Positions 34,587-46,121 of a stretch of 64,000 nt of DNA are shown here, one piece after another. Numbering within the stretch: position 1 is the first letter of the stretch; each line of letters begins with the position of its first letter. A program made the position numbers and the translations under genes. This DNA is from JACMLX01 sp031374935 (GTDB lineage Bacteria > Gemmatimonadota > Gemmatimonadetes > Gemmatimonadales > Gemmatimonadaceae). The notes under the pieces were generated by a model, which did not search any database, was not told where the DNA came from, and saw nothing but the letters and a program-made list of their open reading frames with translations. Location of the stretch: NCBI GenBank assembly GCA_031374935.1, contig JANMHB010000110.1, positions 1-64,000 on the forward strand, written 5' to 3'.

Positions 34587-36305
34587 CTAAGACGGCGCGA
34601 AGGCGCGCAATCGAACGTCGATTTGAGTTTGAGAGAAAAGTGCGTTTGCGGCGGCATCGATCTGCACTGCGAGTGCGGCTGAAGCATCCGTACCCTGATT
34701 GAGGTGTTCGATGAGAATGAATGCGTCGATGCTCTCGGGCCAGAGCATTCGGCTTCGATGTACGAGAACAGCCATTTCGTCCGCATTTGTGTTCAGAGTT
34801 GACCCTCGCCCAACGAGCAACGGGCTTCGCAGCATAGAATTGTGAAGTTCCGCAAGCGGCGTGACTGGTGCCCACAGGGCGATGCATCTGTCACGCAGCT
34901 CTTTTTGGTCAACAATCAGCTCGAGCTCAGTTACGAGCAGACTGACACGCTCTTCGGTGGTCGCAATCGTGGGATACTTCGCGTCCAATCCCAATACCGC
35001 AAACCAGTGTCTACTCAGTTGGTCGACTGTGCCGAAGTTTAGGAGGAATCTTGCAAGAGCCACTGCGAAAGGGAGCATCGCCGGCCGGTCAAGCTCGAAT
35101 GGTGGAGAAGTTCCGTCTGATTGCTGCTGCTCCACTTCAACTTGTGGAGCTATTGCCTCCATTAAACCGTTCGACTCACTCTCGGGCAGAGCGCCTCTAA
35201 GCTCAAATCGCTCCGGCTTCAGCGTGACGTCCTTGGCGACTCTGGCTGAAAAGGTCTCAACAAACTGAATTCGCGGATCCTCTCCCACATCGCTCGGTAG
35301 CTCTCGCGGTGTGCTCTTCCATACGAGCATCGGATAGAGCTCCCCTTCAGCGGCGGTCTCGCCCGTGCCGCCACTCAGTGTCCCCCAGAAATACTTTGTT
35401 TGGTGGATCTCGCACGGCATTGCGTAGCCAGCAGCACTGAGCACCTCTACCGTCGGATGGTCCAAGCCGCTGTACTTCAAGACTGCGCTCCGGAGATAGC
35501 TGGCGGTCTTCGAGAGAACCTCACGTGCCTTAACGTGTATATCTCGAAGCGGCGAGTAGCCGTGTTCGAGTCCGTCGCTGGCCTCCTTCGCCATCTTGTA
35601 CGTGGCGTCATCGCCCTGGAACACGAGTCTTCGCCTAACCTCTGCGTCGAGTACCTTGAGTTCGACGCCCCAGTATGAGACTAGCTGATCCTTAGTGAGT
35701 TTGTTAGACAGCATGAACGATGCTCGAGCTACCTCGGTGATCGTCTCGACGCCGAAGTAGAGATTGGCCATTGCGTAAGTCTCGCGGCCCGGCAGAGTGT
35801 TCTGCAGCGCCTCGTAGTAGTGAACGCAGCACCTGTGCAGGCGCTCGCCAGACTGGTGTGAGGCGAGCATGCTTATGAGCGACTGGCATTCGGCTATAGG
35901 GACACGCCTTTTCGCTACGGGCAGGACGCGCCCGTCGAGCAGGAACTGCTGGACGAATGGGCGCTGCTCCCCGGTCGCGCGCAGTTCGTAACCTAGATGA
36001 ACCTGCAGATCATATATGGGAGCGTTCGTAGCGAGCGACACCATCGGTAGGATCGCACTGGCGACTCGAACGAACTCGTCGATCGCGGCTTCGAGGTTTG
36101 GTGCGGCGCCGACTATCTCGACGCAGAGGGATCGTGGAACCGGTTTCGCAAAGCCCACAAGTTTGCCGCGCTGAGTTGCGAACTGCAGCGAAGCGGTTCC
36201 AAACCGAGTCTGAACATTCTCGAGAATCAGCGATGACCCCAAAGCGAAGATTGCTGCAGAGCTGCTTTGCGCGATTACCGCGAAACGTGGCGTATTCAGT
36301 GCCAT
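34587..36305 (-). CDS. Large helical protein of unknown function, paired with TIR gene
   Basis: The ATG at 36305 (MALNTPRFAVIAQSSSAAIF) is preferred; the frame stays open to 36467 but that part is unlike a protein. The product is 572 residues. An N-terminal alpha/beta part (1-150) is followed by a helical block with 'HYYEALQNTLPGRETYAMANLYFGVETITEVARASF' and 'RRRLVFQGDDATYKMAKEASDGLEHGYSPL', which has the look of HEPN-like or other all-helical domains in which a glutamate/histidine-rich loop is conserved. The C-terminal half contains 'TTEERVSLLVTELELIVDQKELRDRCIALWAPV', repeat-like in style. I recognise no family. It lies 272 bases downstream of the TIR gene on the same strand. Confidence 0.6.
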   Translation of the reverse strand: MALNTPRFAVIAQSSSAAIFALGSSLILENVQTRFGTASLQFATQRGKLVGFAKPVPRSLCVEIVGAAPNLEAAIDEFVRVASAILPMVSLATNAPIYDLQVHLGYELRATGEQRPFVQQFLLDGRVLPVAKRRVPIAECQSLISMLASHQSGERLHRCCVHYYEALQNTLPGRETYAMANLYFGVETITEVARASFMLSNKLTKDQLVSYWGVELKVLDAEVRRRLVFQGDDATYKMAKEASDGLEHGYSPLRDIHVKAREVLSKTASYLRSAVLKYSGLDHPTVEVLSAAGYAMPCEIHQTKYFWGTLSGGTGETAAEGELYPMLVWKSTPRELPSDVGEDPRIQFVETFSARVAKDVTLKPERFELRGALPESESNGLMEAIAPQVEVEQQQSDGTSPPFELDRPAMLPFAVALARFLLNFGTVDQLSRHWFAVLGLDAKYPTIATTEERVSLLVTELELIVDQKELRDRCIALWAPVTPLAELHNSMLRSPLLVGRGSTLNTNADEMAVLVHRSRMLWPESIDAFILIEHLNQGTDASAALAVQIDAAANALFSQTQIDVRLRAFAPS

Positions 36306-36577
36306 CAAATTGTCTCGGGGAGACGTGGAGTCGCCCCGGCGACAGTGGTCTCCATGATTAAATGGATAGGAAGTCACGTGTTCGAATTGCGCTGCCTCGC
36401 ACCGAGAGCTTGACTTGAGACTTTTAGCAGAACAACGGTCCCGACGTGCGCGCCAGTCTGCGAGCAACAGGTCTCGGAAGCTTGATTTCGAACATACAAC
36501 GGCAGACGGACCAACACTTTTGGCTCGCGCAGGGAGCGGCGCGAGTTCGCCAAGAGCGTTGATCTCGAAATGAAGTC
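36306..36577. other. Gap between TIR gene and its partner, no gene seen
   Basis: 272 bases between the TIR gene stop (36578) and the start of the 572-residue gene (36305). It is visibly richer in A/T than the chromosome outside the island. The partner frame is open through the left part, but its translation there lacks a credible start. It could contain a separate promoter for the partner gene; no terminator hairpin was recognised. Confidence 0.4.
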
Positions 36578-37675
36578 CTACTCCAGCATTGGCGTGTTCA
36601 GAAGAATCTCATCCCAGTACTGCCGATTGGTGATGGAAATCAGACATTCGTGTTCCTGCGCGAGACTCTTGATCGCTTCAGCAGGCAGCTTCAGGATGGC
36701 TTCGTTCAGGTCATGAAGTGTGTCAAAGGCCTTTGCTAGTTTCGGATGCTCCGAATTCGCTGACAAGCTCGTTTCTCCTCCGATCAGCTCTTCCTGGATT
36801 ATCCATTCGCTCGCGACCGCTTTGCTAATACTGTCTCCCCACGTGTTCCAGGCATAGTCCGTCGGATACCACGGATCATTCTTGATCTCCGCGTACAATG
36901 CGCGAGCCTCAATACGACCGAGCGGGCTGAGCCTTTGGCGCGCTTCGCTTACCAGCTTCTCATAGGCATCCAGTGGCAGTACAAACTGCGCATGAATCGA
37001 GTCTACTTCGTTAGCATCTTTAAGCGCTTCGACGAGGCTGAGCTGTTTCACCAAATCGCGCAGCTTGAGTTCAGACTCTCGATGTAACTGTTTCGCCGCC
37101 TCGGTGAGTTGCTTTTGCTCTTGGAGCTCTGTCATGCTCACCGTCTGAGGCTTTGGCAGAGATTCGAGAAGAGCGTCAAGATTCTCGATGAAAGCATCCT
37201 TCTTGATTGTCCAACGAGCGGTAGTGCTCGAGCTGCCGGGGGCTAGCTGGACAATAGTGTCGCGGAGAGCGTCGAGCCCCGTCGAGTCGAGGCGCGAGGA
37301 TTGCCGTCCGCTGAATACAACTCCCGGGTCGCGTGAAACATGCGGAGACATCAGCGGAAATATCTGCTTGTTGAGCGCCCAAGCAGCGCCCATCTCAGCG
37401 ATGCAGAACTTGCTCGCGGCGAAGTTTTCGGTCTGTACGAAGACGACAAGTGCCGAGTCGGCCAGGTTCGCCTTGATCCAGTTTGCGAACTCCGCTCCGG
37501 TCGAAATTCCTGCACCGTCAACCGATGTGCAAACGATGTCGGCAACGCGTAAATCGCAGGCAAGCTGCAAAAGGTCGAATAGCGCGTCGGCGAGCGGCTT
37601 GTCGGCGTTCGCGTGGCTGATGAAGATCTTCGGCACGGTCGAGGTTTTGGTGGGAATGGTTCTAAGGGAGCGCAC
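36578..37675 (-). CDS. TIR-domain protein (candidate anti-phage NADase)
   Basis: A 365-residue protein. The N-terminal TIR domain (about 14-150) has 'VPKIFISHANADKPLADALFDLLQ' (strand A and helix A), a BB-loop-like 'VDGAGISTGAEFANWIKANL', 'ALVVFVQTENFAASKFCIAEMGAAWAL' and 'KQIFPLMSP'. Glutamate 94 in CIAEMGAAW is in the position of the catalytic glutamate of NAD-cleaving TIRs. The rest (150-365) includes a coiled-coil-like segment (ELQEQKQLTEAAKQLHRESELKLRDLVKQL) and a helical C-terminal part. Start is a GTG at 37675; an in-frame GTG at 37636 next to the domain is possible. TIR proteins in such islands usually act in abortive-infection defence; substrate and trigger are unknown here. Confidence 0.85.
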   Translation of the reverse strand: MRSLRTIPTKTSTVPKIFISHANADKPLADALFDLLQLACDLRVADIVCTSVDGAGISTGAEFANWIKANLADSALVVFVQTENFAASKFCIAEMGAAWALNKQIFPLMSPHVSRDPGVVFSGRQSSRLDSTGLDALRDTIVQLAPGSSSTTARWTIKKDAFIENLDALLESLPKPQTVSMTELQEQKQLTEAAKQLHRESELKLRDLVKQLSLVEALKDANEVDSIHAQFVLPLDAYEKLVSEARQRLSPLGRIEARALYAEIKNDPWYPTDYAWNTWGDSISKAVASEWIIQEELIGGETSLSANSEHPKLAKAFDTLHDLNEAILKLPAEAIKSLAQEHECLISITNRQYWDEILLNTPMLE

Positions 37676-37788
37676 CGCCGTCGGTTAGCGGCAGCGAAAA
37701 GAGTCAGTATGCGAGGGAGCGCAGTCGTCGCGCCTATCGAGCGGGACTGAAATTGTAGCTCATTCGCGCATTTGCTGTGCTGTGGGGG

Positions 37789-37822
37789 TACCCCGGGGAA
37801 CCCCAAACAAAACGCCCCACCG
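37789..37822. repeat. Right copy of the extended att-flank repeat with degraded terminator
   Basis: Matches 22235-22268 at 33 of 34 positions. Beyond it the sequence continues as a weaker hairpin, AACGCCC (37811-37817) / GGGCGTT (37833-37839) with an internal CCGG/CCGG pair. This is island DNA lying directly downstream of the restored tRNA-Asn, so it probably takes over the terminator role that the native hairpin at 22255-22286 had before integration. Confidence 0.7.
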
Positions 37823-37870
37823 GATCCCGGCAGGGCGTTTCTGCTATCTCGTTCTCTCACAACACTTTCC

Positions 37871-37918
37871 AAAGCTCCCGAGGAGGGACTCGAACCCCCG
37901 ACCCGCTGATTAACAGTC
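37871..37918. repeat. attR: 48-bp direct repeat inside tRNA-Asn
   Basis: The right copy of the 48-bp perfect repeat (left copy 22316-22363). It forms the 3' part of the intact tRNA-Asn gene. The integrating element therefore carried a copy of the tRNA 3' half, so insertion left the tRNA functional. Confidence 0.95.
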
Positions 37919-37948
37919 AGCTGCTCTAACCGGCTGAGCTACTCGGGA
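37875..37948 (-). tRNA. tRNA-Asn (GTT)
   Basis: 74 bases read on the minus strand. Acceptor stem TCCCGAG/CTCGGGA; D arm GCTC…GAGC; anticodon stem GCTGA/TCAGC around loop CTGTTAA, anticodon GTT; T arm GGGGG-TTCGAGT-CCCTC; discriminator G. CCA is not encoded. All four stems pair, so it should be functional. It is the integration target of the island to its left: the 3' 44 bases are shared with attL. Confidence 0.97.
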
Positions 37949-38216
37949 TCGCACCGGCTTCACAGCCAGCCCCCAAACTTAGCTGACACAGCCCCCGGGT
38001 CAACCTGAGGCCGGCTCCATCGAGAGCAGACCGACTAACGCATGGCCGGGAACGCTCGCGTGGAACAGATCGTGCGCTGAATTATCGGTGGCCGCGCAGA
38101 CTGCCTCTGAGGACGATCCGCGCTGGCCCACGTCACTGGCCCACGTCCGGCCAGCGCCCGCAGTGCGGCAGCGCAGCGCCACCCTGCTTCACCCGCCACC
38201 CCGAGGACTGCCTGTG

Positions 38217-38768
38217 ATGATTTTCCGCACCAAGCTCGTCGCCGCACTGGTCGCCGTCATCGTCGTCAGTACGGCCAGCGGTGCCCAGACCTTCGCGTTC
38301 GCGAGAACGGCAGCACCATCCGGCACGACGCATCAGTTGCTGTCCTCGATCGATGTCAACTTCGCGATGCCAGTCAGCAGCGTCGAGGCTGGTGGAGGCG
38401 CTGGCACTGAACTGATCGCTGAGTCGATGCCGTCGGACAACTTCGGGTCCGTTTCGCTGCACGAAAGCCAGACGAATGCCGAGTCCGAGGACAACTCGTC
38501 GGAACGCGGCTTCTTCAGCACCAATACCGGCCGCGCATCGTTGCTCGGTATCGTCGGGCTGGCTGGCGCCGGGTACGTTGCATTCAACAGCGGCGACAAC
38601 AGGACGTCGACGGCGTCGGTCGACAACCTGTCGTTGCCCGCAACCGCTGCCGCTGGCTTCGCAGCGCCGACCACCTTCATCGTCAACCCCGAACCGGCAA
38701 CGCTGGCGTTGCTGGCCCTCGGACTCGGCACCATCGGTGTCGTGGCCCGACGTCGTCGCGTGCGCTGA
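38217..38768 (+). CDS. PEP-CTERM sorted exported protein
   Basis: The ATG at 38217 (MIFRTKLVAALVAVIVVSTASGAQ) gives a signal peptide; the open frame upstream lacks one. The product is 183 residues. The mature part is S/T/G/E-rich without cysteines, with a second hydrophobic segment 'ASLLGIVGLAGAGYVAF' near the middle. It ends with the sorting signal NPEPATLALLALGLGTIGVVARRRRVR: P-E-P, a hydrophobic helix and an arginine cluster. Such proteins are processed by an exosortase at the inner membrane and exported to the surface or matrix; no exosortase gene is in the window. A strong hairpin follows the stop. Confidence 0.88.
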   Translation: MIFRTKLVAALVAVIVVSTASGAQTFAFARTAAPSGTTHQLLSSIDVNFAMPVSSVEAGGGAGTELIAESMPSDNFGSVSLHESQTNAESEDNSSERGFFSTNTGRASLLGIVGLAGAGYVAFNSGDNRTSTASVDNLSLPATAAAGFAAPTTFIVNPEPATLALLALGLGTIGVVARRRRVR

Positions 38769-38791
38769 GCGCAGACGCACCGACTGACGCA

Positions 38792-38829
38792 CGCAGAAAG
38801 GCGATCGCTCCGGCGGTCGCCTTTCTGCG
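38792..38829 (+). terminator. Hairpin terminator after the PEP-CTERM gene
   Basis: CGCAGAAAGGCGAtCG and CGgTCGCCTTTCTGCG pair in a 16-base-per-arm stem with one mismatch and a CTCCGG loop. It starts 23 bases after the stop. No long T-run follows, but the stem is strong and located as expected. Confidence 0.65.
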
Positions 38830-39625
38830 TCGGATGACACCTGATCGCGCACCACGCATACTTCGCGCATGCCATCCAACCGACCGCTCTGCCTCATCAC
38901 CGGCGCCTCCAGCGGCATCGGTGCCGATCTCGCCAATTGCGCTGCCGCCGACGGGTTCGATCTGGTGCTCGTCGCCCGGCGCCTCAACGCGCTGGCCGCC
39001 GTCGCGCAGCGGTGTGAACGCATGCACGATGCGAACGTGACCATCATCCAGTCCGATCTCGGCGACCCGACCGCTCCGCGTCTCCTGGCGACCGAGCTGC
39101 GCGTGCGAAAGCTCGACGTGCATACGCTCATCAACAACGCCGGCCTGGGTGCCAGCGGCAGCGTCGCGTCGCTGCCGCTGGAGGCTCAGCTGAACCTGAT
39201 ACAGGTGAACGTCACCGCGCTCACCGAGATCACGCGCCGCCTGCTGCCCGCGATGCTGCAACGCGGTTCCGGCGCCGTCATGAACGTCGCCAGCACCGCG
39301 GCCTTTCTCCCGGGCCCCGGCATGGCGGTCTACTACGCCAGCAAGGCGTACGTGCTGTCGTTCACCGAAGCGCTGGCGGAGGAGCTGCGTGGCACCAACA
39401 TCACCGTCAGCGCGCTCTGCCCCGGGCCAACCGCGACCGAGTTCGGCGCCGTCGCGGGAATGAGTGACGCGAAACTGTTCAAGCAGAAGGGGCTCATGAT
39501 GTCCTCCGCAGCGGTCGCGCGCGCCGGATGGGAAGGGCTGCTCAGCGGAGAACGCGTCGTCATTCCTGGCCTCACCAACAAGCTGCTCGTGCAGTCGCTG
39601 CGCGTCAGCCCCCGACGGTTGATGG

Positions 39626-42502
<2,877 letters not shown>

Positions 42503-42569
42503 CCCTCAATCATAATCGGCACCACCCCCTCACGACACGAACCCGGAGTGCGTAGCGTTAACGCAGACA

Positions 42570-44453
42570 ATGACAGCACCCGCGATCCCGCAGGATGATG
42601 ACGAGGTACGGCCGGTGCTCGACCGCCGCCTCGTCCGCCGCCTCTTTCAGTACGTCCGGCCCTACACGGCACTCGTGCTCGGTGCGGTGTTGCTGCTGGC
42701 ACTCGAGGGTGCCACGGCGGTCGTCGGCCCGTGGCTGACGCGCCGGGTGATCGATGACGCGATTCCGGCGCGCGATCTGGGGTTCATCCGCCTGGCCACG
42801 ATCGCGCTGGCCGGCGCGCTGCTGGTGCAGTTCGTCTGCAGCTACTGCGAGACGATGCTCACCGGCCTGCTCGGCCAGCGTGTGATGCGCGATCTGCGCA
42901 TGGAGCTGTTCGCGAAACTCCAGACGCTCAGCATCAGTTTCTTCGATCGCAATCCCGCCGGCCGCCTGATCACCCGCGTCACCAGCGACGTGGAGTCGCT
43001 GAACGAATTGTTCACCGCCGGCGTGGTGGCCGGCGTGGGCGATCTCTTCGCGCTGGCGGCCATGGCGGTGATGATGCTGGTGACCGACTGGAAGCTGGCG
43101 CTGGCCGCATTCGCCACGGTGCCATTCGTCTGGCTGGTGAGTCGCGTGTTCCAGAAGAAGGTCCGCGTGGCGTATCGTGACATCCGCGGCAAGCTGGCGC
43201 GCATCAACGCCTTCGCCCAGGAACGGATCACCGGGGTGCGGGTGGTGCAGCTCTTCAGCCGCGAGGCGGAAGAGTCGCGCCGGTTCGACGCCCTCAATCG
43301 CGACCATCTCGACGTCAACATCAAGTCGATCGCGTACTACGCCGCCTACTTTCCGGCGATCGAGATTCTCACCACGGTCGCCCTGGCGACGCTGATCGTG
43401 GCGGCCACACACCGCGTCAACGCCGGCGTGCTGACAGTGGGCACGGTGGCTGCCTTTCTGCAGCTGGTGCGCCGCTTCTTCCAGCCGCTGCAGGACCTGA
43501 GCGACAAGTTCAACACGCTGCAGCAGGCGATGGCCGCATCGGAGCGGATCTTCACGCTGCTCGACACGACGGCCACCGTCCCCGATGCGGGGACGACAAC
43601 GGCAGCGCACGATGCCCGCACCCATCGCGGCGCCACAGTGACCTTCGAAGATGTCTGGTTTGCCTACGACACCCCGGACGGCGTCGCCCCGGATGATGCC
43701 CACACGCATTGGGTGCTGAAGGGCGTGTCGTTCACGGTGCGGCCCGGTGAGACACTGGCGCTGGTGGGGCACACCGGCGCCGGCAAGACCACCGTGGTCA
43801 GCCTCCTGCTGCGCTTCTATGACCCGCAGCGTGGCCGGATTCTGCTCGATGGCGAGGACATTCGCACCGTGCCGCTGGACGCGCTGCGGTCGCGCATCGG
43901 CTACGTCCAGCAGGACATCTTTCTCTTCGCGGGGGATGTGGCGTCGAACATCCGGCTCTCCTCGCCCATCGACGACGTGGCGGTCCGCGCCGCTGCGGGA
44001 CGTGTGGGTGCCGACCGGGTGATCGAGCGATTGCCGCTTGGCTACGCACAGACCCTCGGCGAGCGGGGGGCGACCCTCTCGGTCGGTGAGCGCCAGTTGC
44101 TGAGCTTTGCGCGGGCCCTTGCGAGCGACCCCGACCTGCTGCTGCTCGACGAAGCGACCAGCGCCGTCGACAGTGAGCGCGAGGCAGACATCCAGGCCGC
44201 GCTGGGGACGTTGATGGCGGGCCGGACGACACTTGCGGTCGCACACCGGCTCAGCACAATCGTGGACGCCACGGAAATTCTCGTCATGCACCATGGTGTG
44301 GTCGCCGAGCGTGGCACGCATGCCGGGCTGCTGCGGCAGCGGGGCCTCTACGAACGCCTCTGGCGGCTTCAGGTGGGCGATCCGGCGGCATTGACGGATG
44401 AGACGGCAGTGAACCCTCCCGTCGCGCTTGCCGGGCCCATCGACGGGGCCTAG
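42570..44453 (+). CDS. ABC exporter, fused membrane and ATPase domains (MsbA/LmrA-type)
   Basis: A 627-residue half-transporter. Membrane domain (about 20-330) has six helices with 'RLFQYVRPYTALVLGAVLLLALEG' first, then 'FFDRNPAGRLITRVTSDVESLNELF' (a conserved intracellular loop) and 'ARINAFAQERITGVRVVQLF'. ATPase domain: Walker A GHTGAGKTT (near 395), signature in variant form 'LSVGERQLLSFARAL', Walker B 'LLLLDEATSAVD', H-loop 'AHRLSTI'. The signature is LSVGE rather than LSGGQ; the second position is unusual but seen in some exporters. Likely a lipid or multidrug exporter; substrate unknown. Divergent from uvrA. Confidence 0.94.
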   Translation: MTAPAIPQDDDEVRPVLDRRLVRRLFQYVRPYTALVLGAVLLLALEGATAVVGPWLTRRVIDDAIPARDLGFIRLATIALAGALLVQFVCSYCETMLTGLLGQRVMRDLRMELFAKLQTLSISFFDRNPAGRLITRVTSDVESLNELFTAGVVAGVGDLFALAAMAVMMLVTDWKLALAAFATVPFVWLVSRVFQKKVRVAYRDIRGKLARINAFAQERITGVRVVQLFSREAEESRRFDALNRDHLDVNIKSIAYYAAYFPAIEILTTVALATLIVAATHRVNAGVLTVGTVAAFLQLVRRFFQPLQDLSDKFNTLQQAMAASERIFTLLDTTATVPDAGTTTAAHDARTHRGATVTFEDVWFAYDTPDGVAPDDAHTHWVLKGVSFTVRPGETLALVGHTGAGKTTVVSLLLRFYDPQRGRILLDGEDIRTVPLDALRSRIGYVQQDIFLFAGDVASNIRLSSPIDDVAVRAAAGRVGADRVIERLPLGYAQTLGERGATLSVGERQLLSFARALASDPDLLLLDEATSAVDSEREADIQAALGTLMAGRTTLAVAHRLSTIVDATEILVMHHGVVAERGTHAGLLRQRGLYERLWRLQVGDPAALTDETAVNPPVALAGPIDGA

Positions 44454-44558
44454 CTTCACCCGACTGATGACACTCCACTCCCCCCTTGTTTCCCCGGTTG
44501 GCGCGCTCTGGTGCGACCCGGGTCTGGCTCAGGATTCGATGCCCCATGCCGCGGTGAC

Positions 44559-45296
44559 ATGCAGCTGATTCACGCCGCGAACACGCACGTGGGGATGGTC
44601 CGGACCGGGAACGAGGACGCCTATCTCGCCGAAGCGACCCCGGATCGCGGCATTTATATCGTCGCTGACGGCATGGGTGGGCACGCGGCCGGTGAAGTCG
44701 CGAGTGCCATGGCGGTGGAGATCATGAGCGCGGCCATGCGCGCCTCGCGCTTGCCGGTGGTGCAGCTGCACACCGTGGCGGCCGACGCCGTGCTCGACGC
44801 CAATCGGCAGATCTTCAATCGTACCGTCGAGGAGCCGGACAAGCACGGCATGGGCACCACGCTCACCGCGATGATCGTCGGGGACGGCCGGTACATGATC
44901 GCCCACGTCGGTGACAGTCGGGTGTACCGGCTGCGCGGCGGCGAACTCGAACAGATCACGGTCGACCATTCGTACGTGCAGGAGCAGGTCGATGCCGGGT
45001 ACCTCACGCCGGAGCAGGCGCGCTATCACCCGTTCAGCAACGTGATCACACGTTGCGTTGGTGTGGCCAGCGATGTCGAGCCGACCATCTACGAAGGTGA
45101 GCTGGCAGATGGCGATCTGTATCTGCTCGCCACCGATGGATTGACCGGCATGGTCGAGGACAAGAATCTGCTGAAGATCCTCACCGCGCGGAAATCACCG
45201 GGCCCGATGGTCGATGCGCTGCTCTGGGATGCCAATCGCGCCGGTGGTGTGGACAACATCACTGCCGTGATCGTGCAGATCGCCACCGCGCGCTGA
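44559..45296 (+). CDS. PP2C-family protein phosphatase
   Basis: Start at 44559 (MQLIHAANTHVGMVRTGNEDAYLAEA); the open frame begins earlier without PP2C sequence. The product is 245 residues. The PP2C motifs are present: 'RTGNEDAYL', metal-binding 'VADGMGGHAAGEVAS', 'GTTLTAMIV', 'HVGDSRVYRLRGG', 'TDGLTGMV' and the C-terminal 'DNITAVIVQI'. It is a Mg/Mn-dependent phosphatase of phospho-Ser/Thr proteins, the natural opponent of PknB-type kinases such as the one at 12.0-13.7 kb, although the two are 31 kb apart. A small unknown gene follows 3 bases after the stop. Confidence 0.95.
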   Translation: MQLIHAANTHVGMVRTGNEDAYLAEATPDRGIYIVADGMGGHAAGEVASAMAVEIMSAAMRASRLPVVQLHTVAADAVLDANRQIFNRTVEEPDKHGMGTTLTAMIVGDGRYMIAHVGDSRVYRLRGGELEQITVDHSYVQEQVDAGYLTPEQARYHPFSNVITRCVGVASDVEPTIYEGELADGDLYLLATDGLTGMVEDKNLLKILTARKSPGPMVDALLWDANRAGGVDNITAVIVQIATAR

Positions 45297-45299
45297 TCG

Positions 45300-45509
45300 A
45301 TGGAGCCGCAGGAGCCGCAGCACGACGAGCCAGGGCAACCGGCGCGCGTCGGCGACCTGGCGGAGCTGTATCTCGGCAACATTCTGTACGCGCTCGAGTG
45401 CACCGCACTCGGACTGGTGGCTGACGACAAGCTGGAAGATGCGGCGTTCTACCGAGGCATCGGGCGTGCGCTGGCGGAGGCACATGGCAGGCAGCGTCCG
45501 CCGGTCTGA
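45300..45509 (+). CDS. Small protein of unknown function after PP2C gene
   Basis: A 69-residue acidic protein beginning 3 bases after the PP2C stop, so it is probably co-transcribed. The centre, 'VGDLAELYLGNILYALECTALGLVADDKLEDAAFYRGIGRALAEA', is predicted helical with a hydrophobic face; the N-terminus is Q/E/P-rich. No family recognised. Size and coupling suggest a regulator or partner of the phosphatase, which is inference. Confidence 0.6.
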   Translation: MEPQEPQHDEPGQPARVGDLAELYLGNILYALECTALGLVADDKLEDAAFYRGIGRALAEAHGRQRPPV

Positions 45510-45537
45510 CGCGCGACTGCTTCAGCACAACGCCCGG

Positions 45538-45551
45538 CGCAGGCGCCTGCG
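45538..45551. terminator. Possible bidirectional terminator hairpin
   Basis: A 14-base perfect palindrome CGCAGGCGCCTGCG in the 59-base gap between convergent genes. It can fold with little loop, so only a short stem forms; no T-run is seen, and the call is weak. Confidence 0.3.
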
Positions 45552-45568
45552 ACAGGCCTGACGCCTGG

Positions 45569-46117
45569 CTACTCCCTGACCGAGTCGGCCGCGGAGTCTG
45601 ACACCGACCCACCGCGCCGGGTCGAATCACCCCGCAACATCCCGTCGACGAGCGAATCGGCGCCAGACGCCGGTCGCGGATCGGGAATACCGGCGAAGTA
45701 CTCCTGATCGCCGCGTTGATCGCGCCCGACGAAAATGCCATCGGTGAAACGGTAGCCCTGGTCCAGCGGCGCCGCCGCGCCACGAATCACATACTCGCCG
45801 CTCCAGTTGCGATACCAGCTCATGATCACGAAGCGTCCCGCAACCGGCTGGATGTCCGCGGGACAGGGTGTGACCTCGGCGATATTGTCACGCTCGGCCT
45901 GCACCAGCGAGTCGCGCCACGCCGGCACGCCGTCCATGAATCGATTCACTGAACAGGCGTCGATCGGAAGCGAATCGCGTGAGACGGTCCGTGCGCGTAC
46001 CAGCTCGCGCAGGTATCCGACACGCTCTTCGGGCGTCGCGACAAAGGCGCGACCGCACCCGGCACCCATGGCGAGGACAGCGATGATGGCGAACAGACGA
46101 GCGGGAGAGTGATTCAC
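45569..46117 (-). CDS. Lipoprotein of unknown function
   Basis: The GTG at 46117 (VNHSPARLFAIIAVLAMGAGC) gives a lipobox with cysteine at residue 21; the frame continues upstream into the HD gene without signal sequence. The product is 182 residues. The mature protein contains 'TPEERVGYLRELVRARTVSRDSLPIDACSVNRFM' and 'IMSWYRNWSGEYVIRGAAAPLDQGYRFTDGIFVG', with a second cysteine pair (CS, CP) that may form a disulphide. The C-terminus is S/D/R-rich. It starts 4 bases after the HD-domain gene stop, so the two share a transcript. Function unknown. Confidence 0.7.
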   Translation of the reverse strand: MNHSPARLFAIIAVLAMGAGCGRAFVATPEERVGYLRELVRARTVSRDSLPIDACSVNRFMDGVPAWRDSLVQAERDNIAEVTPCPADIQPVAGRFVIMSWYRNWSGEYVIRGAAAPLDQGYRFTDGIFVGRDQRGDQEYFAGIPDPRPASGADSLVDGMLRGDSTRRGGSVSDSAADSVRE

Positions 46118-46121
46118 TGAA

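Noticed and set aside
42558..44459. Minus-strand open frame of 633 residues under the ABC exporter
   Set aside because: Antisense shadow; the plus-strand frame has all ABC motifs.
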